Source of the DNA: Dehalococcoidia bacterium
GTDB taxonomy: Bacteria > Chloroflexota > Dehalococcoidia > Lucifugimonadales > UBA3495
Length of the DNA: 45,878 nt
NCBI GenBank assembly: GCA_012959605.1
Contig: DUCU01000010.1
Location: 1 to 45,878, forward strand
Reading direction: 5' to 3'
This document shows, piece by piece, positions 26,204 to 35,646 of the stretch (positions within the stretch are counted from its first letter, which is position 1; each line of letters starts with the position of its first letter). Below the pieces are notes generated by a model that made no database searches, was not told where the DNA came from, and saw nothing but the letters and a program-made list of their open reading frames with translations. A program made the position numbers and the translations under genes.

Positions 26204-26941
26204 TTATTGACTGCCAATTATTAAAAGTATCGACGCCAGTTCATCGGCGTGGGTAATCATGGTGTCATGCCCAGAGGCCACGGGGTAGACGCCCCATCCG
26301 GCCTGCCTGGCTCGCTCGGCAACCGAGTCGAACCCCGACTCGCCGCCGCCAACGAAGTTCTTGGGGATTTTTGCCGCCTCTGGGTTGCCCATATGCACCG
26401 GGCTGGCCATTGCCGTAGCCGGCTGGGGGCACACGTTGGCCAGAGTCCAGGCCACGTCGATCGGATCACTTATGCCCCAACGACGTTCAATCTCCTCGGC
26501 AGATGCCGGAGGCGGTAGGAAACCGTCGCCATTATCTATGAGGTCTTGAATCCAGCCGGTAAACTCCGGCCCGCGTACCGGGATCAGTTGGTCCAACATG
26601 GACTCGCCGTCCGAGGGGATAACGCCGTTGACGTAAACCATGTGCGAGATGCGTTCCGGGCAAACTTCAGCCACACCGGTGATAACCATCCCCGCGTAGG
26701 CGTGCCCGACCAGCACAACGTCCTGTAGCCCCTCATAAGACATCATCTGGACAATGTCTTGGATGTGGACATCCAACGTGATGTTAGACGGGTTCAGTTG
26801 GTTGTTCAGGTGCGCTCGTTCGCCCATTCCAGTGAGGGTAGGCGCAAATACATCAGCCCCGGCGGCACGCAGCAGCGGGGCGGTTTTCTTCCAGCACCAT
26901 CCGCCGTGCCAAGCGCCATGGACCAATACGTAGGTTGTCAT
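26204..26941 (-). CDS. Alpha/beta hydrolase with the nucleophile Ser replaced by Ala
   Basis: A 245-residue alpha/beta-fold protein beginning TTYVLVHGAWHGGWCW, the oxyanion-hole region. The nucleophile elbow reads VLVGHAYAGMV with Ala81 where close relatives have GHSYGG. The catalytic His (His225, ASGHDTM) remains. The codon GCC for Ala was checked on the sequence. The protein either does non-serine chemistry (as in some lyases or cofactor-free oxygenases of the fold) or is inactive. The ATG at 26941 is preferred over the GTG at 26965 because GGAGG (26949-26953) lies 7 bases upstream. Confidence 0.85.
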   Translation of the reverse strand: MTTYVLVHGAWHGGWCWKKTAPLLRAAGADVFAPTLTGMGERAHLNNQLNPSNITLDVHIQDIVQMMSYEGLQDVVLVGHAYAGMVITGVAEVCPERISHMVYVNGVIPSDGESMLDQLIPVRGPEFTGWIQDLIDNGDGFLPPPASAEEIERRWGISDPIDVAWTLANVCPQPATAMASPVHMGNPEAAKIPKNFVGGGESGFDSVAERARQAGWGVYPVASGHDTMITHADELASILLIIGSQ

Positions 26942-27003
26942 GTTGGGGCCTCCGGCGATTGTCACTCGGGCATGCGGGTGGGCGGGTTTAGGCGAAACTT
27001 TGG

Positions 27004-27477
27004 TTAGTTGAGTGCGTCGACCTGACGTTGCACTTCGTCATAGTCCGGCTCAACGCCCGGGTTCTCGCCGACCCATCTGAACCTGATCAATCCATCTTTA
27101 TCGATGACAAACACGGCCCGCTCGGAGGCTGTGTAGCCCTCCATACCGGCGAAATTAGGCAGAGCGACACCGTAAGCTTCCACGGTGTCGCGGTTGAAGT
27201 CACTGAGGAGGGGGAAATTCAGGTTGTTGGCATCCGAGAACGCTTTCTGGGCGAAGATACCGTCAACGCTGACGCCTAGTACCTGTGCGTTCATGGAATT
27301 GAAGGAGTCGAACCGGTCGCGGAAGGTGCACATCTCAGTGGTACACACGCCGGTGAACGCTCCGGGGTAAAAAGCCAAGACCACGTTCTTGCCCTTGGAA
27401 TCGCTGAGCTTCGTCGGCTGTTTTGCACTATCAAATAATGTGAAATCGGGGGCTTTTTGTCCTACTTCTGCTGCCAT
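27004..27477 (-). CDS. Peroxiredoxin (AhpC/TSA family)
   Basis: A 157-residue thioredoxin-fold peroxidase. FYPGAFTGVCTTEMC holds the peroxidatic Cys45 and a second Cys50, and the C-terminal region has RFRWVGENPG. Length and motif fit the Bcp/AhpE-like single-domain group, which reduce peroxides with thiol donors. AGGAGGACATACC precedes the ATG. It probably protects the oxygen-using flavoenzymes around it. The 262-base divergent region to the GGT gene (27478-27739) shows no clear promoter pair. Confidence 0.92.
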   Translation of the reverse strand: MAAEVGQKAPDFTLFDSAKQPTKLSDSKGKNVVLAFYPGAFTGVCTTEMCTFRDRFDSFNSMNAQVLGVSVDGIFAQKAFSDANNLNFPLLSDFNRDTVEAYGVALPNFAGMEGYTASERAVFVIDKDGLIRFRWVGENPGVEPDYDEVQRQVDALN

Positions 27478-27739
27478 GGTATGTCCTCCTAAGAGAGTAA
27501 AAGTTTCACCGCTTCGGTCTCGCTACTCGGCTCGTTTCTTAGTGCCCGGAGACCTCTGCGGAGATGGTTCAATCCTGCCCGGTAGTCGGGCCGAGGCTAT
27601 ATTAACACAGGCCTTCGTGCTCAGGCGCAAATCGTGCCTATGGTACAATTTCTTATCAAACCGGCTCCCGGCTAGCCAGATTCACCACGTTCGTAGTTTA
27701 TAAGCCAAGCGCCAAGCGCAGACGGAGAGTGCACCAGGC

Positions 27740-29332
27740 ATGTATTTCGACTCACGGCGGTCCACGATCCTAGCCACCAACGGCATGGTGGCCACCAGCC
27801 AACCCCTGGCGGCAGTAACCGGTCTCCGTATCCTGATGGAGGGCGGCAACGCCGTTGATGCAGCCATCGCCGCCGCCGCCGCACTAAACGTGGTTGAGCC
27901 CATGTCCACCGGTGTAGGCGGCGATATGTTCGCCCTGGTCTGGGACAACAAGAAAAAGACCGTCAGCGCCCTTAACGGCAGTGGCCGCGCTCCGGCCGCC
28001 GCCAACATTGACGAACTAACCAGGACGGGTCTGAAAGCCATGCCCGACACCGGCGTCTACTCAGTGGCCACGCCAGGCACGGTAGATGGTTGGCAGACGC
28101 TCCTTGAGGACTGCGGCTCCATGCCCATGAGCAAGGTGCTGGCCCCGGCCATCAACTACGCCGAGAACGGCTTCCCAGTCTCCGAAATCATCGCCTTTCA
28201 ATGGCAGCAACAACTTGGCAAGCTGTCCGCCTTTCCGTCCGGAAACGAAATGCTGCCCAATGGCGGCACTCCACAATACGGCGACTTTGTAAAACTACCC
28301 ACCCTGGCAGCCACGCTACGGGCCATTGCCGAGGGTGGACGCGATGCATTCTATAAGGGAGCCATCGCCGAGAAGACTTCAGCCTTCGTTCAAGAACACG
28401 GCGGTTGGTTGTCGACAGAAGATATGGCCGCCCACACCTCGGATTGGGATGAACCGATCTCCACCACCTACCGGGGAGTCACCTGCTGGGAATGCCCTCC
28501 CAACGGCCAAGGCATTGCCGCGTTGGGCGCTCTGAACATCGCAGAGGGCTTCGACATTCGGGGCATGGGCGCCCAATCGGCCGATGCATACCATCACTTA
28601 ATTGAGTCCATGCGTTTGGGCTTTGCCGACGCGTTCCAGTACGTCGCCGATCCCCGCAAGGTAGACGTACCGATCAAAGAACTTACCTCAAAGAGTTTTG
28701 CCGATTCCCGGCGGACTCTTATGAACTCCAGCCGGGCCATGACCTCTGTGCCTTACGGCCAGGTATTGCCGGGCTCAAACACCGTTTACATCAGCGTTGT
28801 GGATAGCGAGGGCAACGCCTGTTCGTTCATCAACAGCGTGTTCTCCAACTTTGGTTCCGGCATGGTAGTGCCTGGCACCGGCATTGTTCTGCACAACCGG
28901 GCCTCCCTGTTCTCTCTGGACCCGAATCACGCCAACCACCTGGCCCCCGGCAAGCGGCCCTTCAACACAATCATCCCCGGCATGACCACCATCGGAGATG
29001 AGTTGCACTCGTCCTACGGGATGATGGGCGCGTTCATGCAGCCCCAGGGCCACTTGCAACTGATTAGCAATATGGTTGACCACGACATGGACCCGCAGAA
29101 AGCCATCAACGCACTGCGGTTCATGGTCGGCAACGACAATGTCATCCTGGAAGAAGGCCTGGACCCGGCCGTGGCCCAAGACCTGAAATCACGGGGTCAC
29201 AATGTGGGAATGATTAACGGGTATAATCGGGTATCCATTGGCGGGGCCCAGATGATTCAACGCGACCCGGAGACCGGCGTGCTCCGCGGCGGCTCAGAAC
29301 CCCGCAAGGACGGCTGCGCCGTAGGCTACTAG
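27740..29332 (+). CDS. Gamma-glutamyltransferase family protein (cytoplasmic type)
   Basis: A 530-residue Ntn-hydrolase of the GGT family. The autoprocessing and nucleophile Thr is Thr348 in GSNTVYISVVD. The N-terminal VATSQPLAAVTGLRIL and STGVGGDMFALVW segments and the C-terminal GMMGAFMQPQGHLQ are family landmarks. There is no signal peptide, so it is probably cytoplasmic, like YwrD-type members. It would hydrolyse gamma-glutamyl bonds, for example of glutathione conjugates. The precursor should cleave into two subunits before Thr348. It is followed 66 bases later by the Fe-S protein gene. Confidence 0.9.
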   Translation: MYFDSRRSTILATNGMVATSQPLAAVTGLRILMEGGNAVDAAIAAAAALNVVEPMSTGVGGDMFALVWDNKKKTVSALNGSGRAPAAANIDELTRTGLKAMPDTGVYSVATPGTVDGWQTLLEDCGSMPMSKVLAPAINYAENGFPVSEIIAFQWQQQLGKLSAFPSGNEMLPNGGTPQYGDFVKLPTLAATLRAIAEGGRDAFYKGAIAEKTSAFVQEHGGWLSTEDMAAHTSDWDEPISTTYRGVTCWECPPNGQGIAALGALNIAEGFDIRGMGAQSADAYHHLIESMRLGFADAFQYVADPRKVDVPIKELTSKSFADSRRTLMNSSRAMTSVPYGQVLPGSNTVYISVVDSEGNACSFINSVFSNFGSGMVVPGTGIVLHNRASLFSLDPNHANHLAPGKRPFNTIIPGMTTIGDELHSSYGMMGAFMQPQGHLQLISNMVDHDMDPQKAINALRFMVGNDNVILEEGLDPAVAQDLKSRGHNVGMINGYNRVSIGGAQMIQRDPETGVLRGGSEPRKDGCAVGY

Positions 29333-29398
29333 GGCCGCATAGCGGCGTTTCCATTTAAAACGACTTAAACTCAGATTCAAATACATAGGAGCAGACAG

Positions 29399-30370
29399 AT
29401 GACACAGCCGAAACCGGATCCAGGGTTCTACCAGAAATACTTCCGGGACATTGATGTGGTCCACGATCTGCAGACCAAGCCCGAGGATCGGGAGTGGCTG
29501 CTTTCCACTCCGCCGGATGACGTAAAACAGACTGACATTGTCCTCTACCTCGGCTGCAACGTGCTCCGGACAACCCACCTCATTCGCACCGTCACAGACA
29601 TCTTCAAGAAGATGGGTGTCAGCTTTGCATCGGTAGGCGGCAAGACCTACTGCTGCGGAATTCAGCACTTCCAGCGCGGCGATGAAAAAGCTGGCCGCTC
29701 CGTAGCCGTCAGCACCGCCGCCAACTTCCAGAAGTTCAACCCGCAGCAGGTGGTCATGTGGTGTCCGTCCTGCATCTACTTCTATGACGACATCATGGAC
29801 ATGCGCGGCAAGAGTTTCGACTTCAACCACGTGGCCGAGTTCCTGGTGGACAACCTGGACAAGCTGGACTTCAAACCCCAACCAGAGACCACCGTAGCCT
29901 TGCACTACCACACTGGACGCGAACAGGGTGACGCCGAGGCCCGAAGTGCCCAACTACTGCTGTCCAAGCTGCCTGGTGTGAACCTGATTGACATCGGCAC
30001 CGACATTAAATTTGGTCGGCATTGCACACCGGCTACTATCGAGAAGATGGAGCCAGGTGCCTGGGAGGCCATGTCCAGCAGCTTCGTTGAAAAGGCCGTC
30101 GAAATGGGCGCCGACACTTACAGCACCCTCTACCACGGCTGCCAGCGCAACATGTGCCGCTACGAGGCGGACTATCCGGTGAAGGTAGAACACTACCTGA
30201 CTCTGGTGGGTCGGGCTCTGGGCATCGAGCACGAGGACATCCACAAAAAGCACGTCCTATCCGGCGATGTTGACGCCATCATGGAAGAGACCAGCCCTTG
30301 TGCCATGGCCAACGGCATTTCTCCCGAGGAAGCCCGCCTCACTATTGAAAAGAATTACGCTAAGCGCTAA
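29399..30370 (+). CDS. HdrB/CCG-domain iron-sulfur protein
   Basis: A 323-residue protein with one complete cysteine-rich CCG motif: Cys53, then 31 residues to Cys85-Cys86, then 35 residues to CPSC, the CX31CCX35CXXC spacing of heterodisulfide reductase subunit B / GlpC / LutA-type domains. The second repeat is degenerate: HYH, HC and GCQRNMC replace the full set. Such domains bind unusual Fe-S centres and handle disulfides or pass electrons to a partner. No HdrA/HdrC or lactate-oxidase genes are adjacent. AGGAG lies before the ATG. Confidence 0.8.
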   Translation: MTQPKPDPGFYQKYFRDIDVVHDLQTKPEDREWLLSTPPDDVKQTDIVLYLGCNVLRTTHLIRTVTDIFKKMGVSFASVGGKTYCCGIQHFQRGDEKAGRSVAVSTAANFQKFNPQQVVMWCPSCIYFYDDIMDMRGKSFDFNHVAEFLVDNLDKLDFKPQPETTVALHYHTGREQGDAEARSAQLLLSKLPGVNLIDIGTDIKFGRHCTPATIEKMEPGAWEAMSSSFVEKAVEMGADTYSTLYHGCQRNMCRYEADYPVKVEHYLTLVGRALGIEHEDIHKKHVLSGDVDAIMEETSPCAMANGISPEEARLTIEKNYAKR

Positions 30371-30428
30371 GCGCTAAGCTTGCCGTAAAACCAGCCCCGC
30401 ACCGAAAATCAACTTAGGAGTCGCAGTC

Positions 30429-31547
30429 ATGGACTTTGGATTATTTGATACCTGGAACGCCATATACGCCGGTGATAAAGTCCCTTGGGATCCCGATTAT
30501 GCTGGCGGAGAAATGCTCGAGTCAGAGGCTTACGACAAGAACTTCGAGCTAGTTGATCTAGTGGAGTCGGCTGGTTGGGACTATATTTGGCTCGGCGGAG
30601 GCCACTTTTCCACGCAAGCGAGCATGGACCCTCAGGTCTTAATGCTGTCGGCTGTCATCGCCGCTCGCACGAAAAATATCAAAATCGGATCGTCGATCCA
30701 CCGCCCATTGATGAAGCTGGCAAAAGAGGAATTATCAGAGAGAGCGCTGCCTCATGAACGATACTCCTTCGATAATCTGATGCTGGACGATCCTTTCCAA
30801 ACTGCGGAGCAGATATCCATCATCGACCAGGTCAGCAAGGGCCGATTCATCTACGGTGCGGGAGCGCGGTCTCGCGGCTCTGACGAACGCCGGGACTACT
30901 TCTATGAGTTCCTGGAGGTCATGAAACAGCTCTGGACAGAGGACCATTTCTCCGGCTTCGAGGGGAAGTACTACAACTACCCGCCATTCTACGAACCATA
31001 CCTCTCCATCCCCAAGCCCTACCAGAAGCCTTATCCTCCCATGCTTATGCCTGTGGATAGTTCGGCAAGTTTCGTCCCTATGGGCACCATGGGTTACAAG
31101 ATTGCCATCGGCGCCGGAAGCTCCACCCACAATCTCCGGGGGACTACCATCCAACTAGAAGACGTCGAAAGCTACCGGAAGGCCTGGAAGGACGCTGGAC
31201 ATGAAGGCGAACCGACCACCGTGGTCCGCATACCCACTCTGTTGGCCGACACGAAAGAGGAGGCCGAACGCCTGAGTGACGAACTCATGGTCCTAGCCAG
31301 ACGCTATTTTAGCGGACGAATCGGTATCGGAAGTACCGACGCTGGCTCCGCCAGTCCTGACACGACCGCGGAGGTGAACCTGTTTGGGACCGCGGAAGAT
31401 GTTGTCGAAAAGATCGAAGTGCTACGGGATCAATACAGCACCGATGAGATCATGTTCGAGGTCAACTGGACATCTTCAGTCCCCCGCGATGTTGTAACGA
31501 ACACCGTACGGATCCTCAGTGACAAGGTTATACCGAAGTTCAAATAG
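30429..31547 (+). CDS. Luciferase-like monooxygenase
   Basis: A 372-residue LLM-superfamily protein: GWDYIWLGGGHFS, KIGSSIHRPL, a central insertion, SKGRFIYGAGARSRGSDERR and, near the end, a GTAEDVVEKIEVLRD segment typical of this family, with the C-terminus DKVIPKFK. The residues after the second barrel strand differ from the other LLMs. AGGAG lies 8 bases upstream of the ATG. A perfect 12-bp stem-loop follows at 31615-31650. Confidence 0.88.
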   Translation: MDFGLFDTWNAIYAGDKVPWDPDYAGGEMLESEAYDKNFELVDLVESAGWDYIWLGGGHFSTQASMDPQVLMLSAVIAARTKNIKIGSSIHRPLMKLAKEELSERALPHERYSFDNLMLDDPFQTAEQISIIDQVSKGRFIYGAGARSRGSDERRDYFYEFLEVMKQLWTEDHFSGFEGKYYNYPPFYEPYLSIPKPYQKPYPPMLMPVDSSASFVPMGTMGYKIAIGAGSSTHNLRGTTIQLEDVESYRKAWKDAGHEGEPTTVVRIPTLLADTKEEAERLSDELMVLARRYFSGRIGIGSTDAGSASPDTTAEVNLFGTAEDVVEKIEVLRDQYSTDEIMFEVNWTSSVPRDVVTNTVRILSDKVIPKFK

Positions 31548-31614
31548 CCCCAAAAGGCTTGTAACGGCTCTCCATCCAGGGTAACAACTCCTAGTATTTA
31601 GAGATAATCACTTA

Positions 31615-31650
31615 TAATACCGCCGGTTCCTTAGGGGGCCGGCGGTATTA
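31615..31650 (+). terminator. Stem-loop terminator after the LLM gene
   Basis: TAATACCGCCGG (31615-31626) pairs perfectly with CCGGCGGTATTA (31639-31650), a 12-bp stem with a 12-base loop, followed by TTT. It terminates the LLM gene ending at 31547 and includes the stop codon of the remnant read from the other strand. Confidence 0.7.
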
Positions 31651-31929
31651 TTTGCATTGAGGGATAACTTTGTCTGCGAAGAGCTTCATGGACTCAACCA
31701 CCTTGGAATGCTCCATAGTACCGAAAGAGAAAGACGCTCCCAAGTAACCGATGCAGTGGTCGACCCGAAAACTCGATATATTTTCTACGCATTGTTCCGG
31801 GGTTACGAAGTACAAATTGTTCACCAGTTCCGACTGATAGCTAGTCGGGTGTTCAGTGCGTACCGGCTTCCAATAGGCAAGATCAGCTCGGGAACAGAAA
31901 AGAAAGAATTGCGAGAGATCAGAAGCTTA
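31648..31929 (-). pseudogene. 3' remnant of a sixth luciferase-like monooxygenase gene
   Basis: A minus-strand frame is open for 92 codons from an in-frame TAA (31927-31929) to the TAA at 31648-31650. It ends in FSFGTMEHSKVVESMKLFAD followed by KVIPQCK. The intact LLM at 37625 ends FSYGNLEHEKVMRSIKLFAE followed by EVMPKFK, so the relationship is clear. A VTPEQCVENI segment corresponds to the VGTPDKVVEAI of the intact copy. Only the C-terminal quarter survives, with no start or barrel. Upstream, 31930-32206 holds a dispersed-repeat fragment and nothing coding. Confidence 0.7.
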
Positions 31930-32063
31930 AAGGTTGATTGCGAGCCAAGAAAGAGGAGTTGAGTTCAAGGAATTTGGACAATCCGGTTAAATTTTCTCAA
32001 TCTCAGACTGGTAGAAACAGTTGGACCAGCGAAGGCGCCTTTTCTGGAAATTGACTTGGCCGA

Positions 32064-32089
32064 CTCTTCGACAAGCTCAGGACGAACTG
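32064..32089. repeat. Dispersed repeat fragment
   Basis: CTTCGACAAGCTCAGGACGA lies in the noncoding stretch upstream of the LLM remnant. Sequences of this form recur in intergenic palindromic repeats of many environmental bacteria; the gap at 10137-10320 has related wording (TTCGACAAGG, CTCAGGGTGACA). Confidence 0.4.
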
Positions 32090-32206
32090 ATTATTGCGGA
32101 ATGAATTTCGTGAGGATCCAATATCTATCCAAAGAATGTTCTTGATTTAGATATTCACGGTGAAATCCGTCGAACCATGAATTGTTAAATCAACAGTTAT
32201 GAGGCG

Positions 32207-34231
32207 TTACTCTTCCCAGGGCATCTTTTCCGCTGTGTCTCTACGGTCATTTGACTCCTCCAGTCCGCCTCCAGAGAGTACCGGTTCCGGGCGTTCTGAT
32301 GTGCTGATGCTGCCGTCGCTGAAGATGACTCCATCTTCACAGTAAGCCTCAATTCTTCCGCCTCCGAATTGCTGCTGGTAGAGGTTCGCGTACATACCGT
32401 CATTGGCCAGCAACTGGTCATGAGTCCCGTGTTCAACAATCCGACCTCGATCCACCACGTAAATCACATCGGCCGCAATAATGGTCGACAATCGGTGTGC
32501 GATGACCATGGTTGTTCGGTCGCGCATCAGAGGCTGTAGCGCCGACTGAACGAACCGCTCACTGGATGTATCCAAGGCTGACGTTGCTTCGTCCAGTATC
32601 AGCACCCGTGGCTGGTGCAGTATTACCCTGGCAATAGACAACCGTTGCCTCTCACCACCAGAAAGCCGGAACCCCCGCTCCCCAACCACCGTGTCGTAAC
32701 CATCAGGCATCTCCATAATTCGGTCATGGATAAAGGCTGCTTTAGCCGCCTCAATAATCTCGTCCCTGCTGGCCTCGGGCCTGGCGTAGAGCAAGTTTCG
32801 CTCCATGGTGTCATGAAACAGGTAACTGTCTTGGGTGACGAAGCCGATGATTGCCGCCAGATCCTCTTGCCGTATATGCCGAACGTCGGTCCCGTCAATT
32901 GAAACCGAGCCTTCGGTGACGTCATAGAGGCGTGGCACCAAGTAGGCCAGCGTGGTCTTTCCCGCACCACTGGGGCCGACAAAAGCGGCCAACTGACCCG
33001 GAGGTATATCCAGGCTAACCCCATCCAAGGCCCACAAGCGTGAGTCATCTTCTAGCACTTCTGAAATCTCATCGCTGGTCTCACCGTAAGACCGAGCGTA
33101 ATTTACCCGTACTGAATCGAATCTGATTTCGCCGAAGACCCGATCCATGTCCACCGGCTTTGCGTCAGGCGAATCAGTAATGTCTTGCTTGAGGTCAAGG
33201 TATCCGTAAATACGTTCAAACAGGGCCATGGACGACTGCAGTTCAACCGAAACCTGAAGTAGTCGGCCAACGGGGAAATACAGCCGGCTCTGGAGCGTGG
33301 TGAACGCAATTATGGTTCCCGCACTGACTTCTGGTGCCCCGGTGCCGGAGATTAGGTAACCGGCCAGCAGATAGATGAACGCCGGGGATATGGAAAGGAA
33401 GGTCATGACCACGGCGAAGAAGGAATGCCCGATCATCTCTTGGCGCACTGCCAGGTCGGACAATTCCTGGTTGTGACGGTGGAAATTGGCCATCTCTTGG
33501 GTCTGACGGCCAAATAGTTTAGCCAGCATTATTCCCGAGACTGACAACGTCTCCTGGGTGATGGCAGTGACCTCTGCCATCGACCGCTGGGCCTCAGAGG
33601 TGACCGCCCGTCGCCGTTTACCGACGAACCTAGTAAGCCCAAAGAAGAAGGGAACAGTTGCCACGGCCACTATGGTCAGCTCCCAGGACAGAATCAGCAT
33701 CGCCACTAGGGTGCTAATAAATATGACTGTGTTGGCCACGGTGTCGGTAAGGGTGCTGGTCACAACAGATTGAATGCCACCCACGTCGTTGGACACCCGT
33801 GACTGTATCTCTCCGGTGCGGGTGCTGGTAAAGAAACCCAGAGACATGCCCTGAAGGTGGACGTAAACGGCATCCCGAAGATCACGCATCACGCTTTGGC
33901 CCACGGAGTTGGTCATGTAGGTCTGAATCACCCCCATCACACCGTTGAGAATGGCGATGGATGACATGACAGCAGCCAGTACCCAAAGAAGGTTCATGTT
34001 TGGGCTGCCAGTCGATGGGAAAAGGGCCGAGTCGAAGACCGTTCTTATCAGCAACGGGTTGATTACGCCGATGCTGGCGGTAATCAATATCAGGACAGTC
34101 ACCGAGATTACCTGAAACCGATAGGGCCTGAAGAGTAGAACCGTCCTGGGCACGATGGAATTGGACGGCCGGGGAAGCCCGATGGCCCCAGAATTCTTTA
34201 CCGGCGGTTCCGGCACGGCGCGGTGCATCAT
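32207..34231 (-). CDS. ABC exporter (fused permease-ATPase, MsbA/MDR-like)
   Basis: A 674-residue half-transporter. An N-terminal membrane domain of about six hydrophobic helices (residues 50-350) is followed by an ATPase with Walker A GPSGAGKTT, signature LSGGERQRLSIAR, Walker B VLILDEATSALD and switch His in IAHRLS. About 60 polar residues extend beyond the ATPase. It should work as a homodimer or with another half, exporting lipids or hydrophobic compounds. The ATG at 34231 is chosen, with AGGTGGA upstream; the TTG at 34261 is the longer option. The substrate is unknown. Confidence 0.9.
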   Translation of the reverse strand: MMHRAVPEPPVKNSGAIGLPRPSNSIVPRTVLLFRPYRFQVISVTVLILITASIGVINPLLIRTVFDSALFPSTGSPNMNLLWVLAAVMSSIAILNGVMGVIQTYMTNSVGQSVMRDLRDAVYVHLQGMSLGFFTSTRTGEIQSRVSNDVGGIQSVVTSTLTDTVANTVIFISTLVAMLILSWELTIVAVATVPFFFGLTRFVGKRRRAVTSEAQRSMAEVTAITQETLSVSGIMLAKLFGRQTQEMANFHRHNQELSDLAVRQEMIGHSFFAVVMTFLSISPAFIYLLAGYLISGTGAPEVSAGTIIAFTTLQSRLYFPVGRLLQVSVELQSSMALFERIYGYLDLKQDITDSPDAKPVDMDRVFGEIRFDSVRVNYARSYGETSDEISEVLEDDSRLWALDGVSLDIPPGQLAAFVGPSGAGKTTLAYLVPRLYDVTEGSVSIDGTDVRHIRQEDLAAIIGFVTQDSYLFHDTMERNLLYARPEASRDEIIEAAKAAFIHDRIMEMPDGYDTVVGERGFRLSGGERQRLSIARVILHQPRVLILDEATSALDTSSERFVQSALQPLMRDRTTMVIAHRLSTIIAADVIYVVDRGRIVEHGTHDQLLANDGMYANLYQQQFGGGRIEAYCEDGVIFSDGSISTSERPEPVLSGGGLEESNDRRDTAEKMPWEE

Positions 34232-34348
34232 GAGGTCCACCTGATATAAGAAGCGGCACAACTGCGCCGCATTAATTTATGGCTTGGCCCAGCTGGTTAG
34301 GCGCGGGCTAAGATTCTATCCAGTTTATCACTTGGATGCGGGGGCACC

Positions 34349-34466
34349 AAAATCCCCCGTAGACCCCCTCTATAGAAGGGGGAGGCTGTTTTTCGAGTAG
34401 GTCTGTCAATTCAAACTGGCCCTAAGACGACAAAGTCCCCATTTCGTAAGGGGGGTTGGGGGATTT
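34349..34466. repeat. Compound dispersed inverted repeat
   Basis: Two hairpin-prone pieces flank about 45 unrelated bases: AAAATCCCCCGTAGACCCCC with GAAGGGGGAGG on the left, and AAAGTCCCC...AAGGGGGGTTGGGGGATTT on the right. The outer AATCCCCC / GGGGGATT ends match the repeats at 24356 and 45711. It fills the gap between the ABC exporter and the next LLM gene. Confidence 0.6.
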
Positions 34467-34477
34467 CCGTCCCGCCT

Positions 34478-35608
34478 CTACCAGTCCCTAATTATTGGCA
34501 GTACCTCTTTGCCGAAGAGGCCGATGTTGGACATGGTAGCTTCATGGTCCATCTTGGATTCCTGGCCGTACATGATCAGGTGTTCCATGCCAAGACGACC
34601 ATGCAGGTACTCCAGTTTTTCCAGCACGGTGTCAGGTGTGCCGCAGACAATGTGGTAGTTCTCTTTTAATTCCTCAAACGACTGTTGAGCAAGTGGCACC
34701 GCGTTCCGGCGTCCGGCAACCGCCGTAGCTGCAGTTGAGCGGTAGCCCACCGGGTTCATGTATTCTCTTGGCCCTTTGGTGGTTGCGCCCATGCGCCAGA
34801 GGAAATGTTTGGCTTGCTCGTCAGCCTTTTCCTGGGTGTCGGCCACGTAGCAGCAGAGCAGATAGCCGAAGTTATCTTTCGTCGTTTCGTTCCCCGCCGC
34901 TGTTGCCGCCGCCCGGTAAATGTCGAACAACTCCAGAGTAACGTCTAGGGCGGTCAGGAACGCGACGTAGGTGTATCCATGCTCACCGGCCCATTCGGCG
35001 GTCTCAGGGCTTGAAGTCCCCGGCACCCACACGGGCGGGTGGGGTTTCTGAACCGGCACCATCCAGGGGTTAACCACTCGGTAGTTGTAGTGCTTGCCCT
35101 CCCATCGGAATGGGCCAGGAGTGGTCCAGGTCTTGATTAGCAGATCGTGGCATTCTTCGAACCGCTCTCGATTCTCGGTGGGGTTGATGTTGGTGGAGAC
35201 CGTCTCCACGCCCGTGCCGCGCACCAAACCCGATATCACCCGACCACCAGAGATTACATCGATCATGGCAATCTCTTCGGCCAAACGGGTTGGATTCTCA
35301 TGAATAGGCAGGATGTTACCCAGCAACAGGATCTTGGCCTGCTTGGTAATCCGAGCCAAAACCGCAGCCGTCAAATTACACGACGCGTTCATACAAGATG
35401 GTGTGGTGTGATGCTCATTGACCATAATGCCGTCGTAGCCCAATTCGTCCGCATACTGGCACTCGTCAAAGTACCGCTTGAACAGGTCGGTGGCCGTATC
35501 GGGGTCGAAGTGGGTGTTAGGAAAAGTAAGCCGCAACGAAGGGTACTTTTCCGCCTCTTCCTCAGGGTACTCATGATAGGGAAATTCACTAAAATAATAG
35601 ACCTTCAT
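34478..35608 (-). CDS. Luciferase-like monooxygenase
   Basis: A 376-residue LLM-superfamily protein: YADELGYDGIMVNEHHTTPS, KILLLGNILPIHENPTRLAEE, GGRVISGLVRGTG, then PVQKPHPPVWVPGTSSPETAEW, the 'QKPHPP' loop shared with the LLM at 37625. NEHH and the flavin-phosphate loop suggest an FMN-dependent enzyme. It follows the acetyl-CoA synthetase by 38 bases on the same strand, so they are probably co-transcribed (37625-type LLM, acs, this gene). Confidence 0.9.
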   Translation of the reverse strand: MKVYYFSEFPYHEYPEEEAEKYPSLRLTFPNTHFDPDTATDLFKRYFDECQYADELGYDGIMVNEHHTTPSCMNASCNLTAAVLARITKQAKILLLGNILPIHENPTRLAEEIAMIDVISGGRVISGLVRGTGVETVSTNINPTENRERFEECHDLLIKTWTTPGPFRWEGKHYNYRVVNPWMVPVQKPHPPVWVPGTSSPETAEWAGEHGYTYVAFLTALDVTLELFDIYRAAATAAGNETTKDNFGYLLCCYVADTQEKADEQAKHFLWRMGATTKGPREYMNPVGYRSTAATAVAGRRNAVPLAQQSFEELKENYHIVCGTPDTVLEKLEYLHGRLGMEHLIMYGQESKMDHEATMSNIGLFGKEVLPIIRDW

Positions 35609-35646
35609 GGGTTATTCTCCTAGGTTTGGTTAGGTTAAGGGAGTAC

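Noticed and set aside
27004-27477. Peroxiredoxin as a second selenoprotein
   Set aside because: Its peroxidatic position is a normal Cys codon and the gene has no internal TGA.
31657-31962. Plus-strand ORF of 101 codons after the LLM gene
   Set aside because: It is the antisense shadow of the LLM remnant on the minus strand and has no ribosome site.
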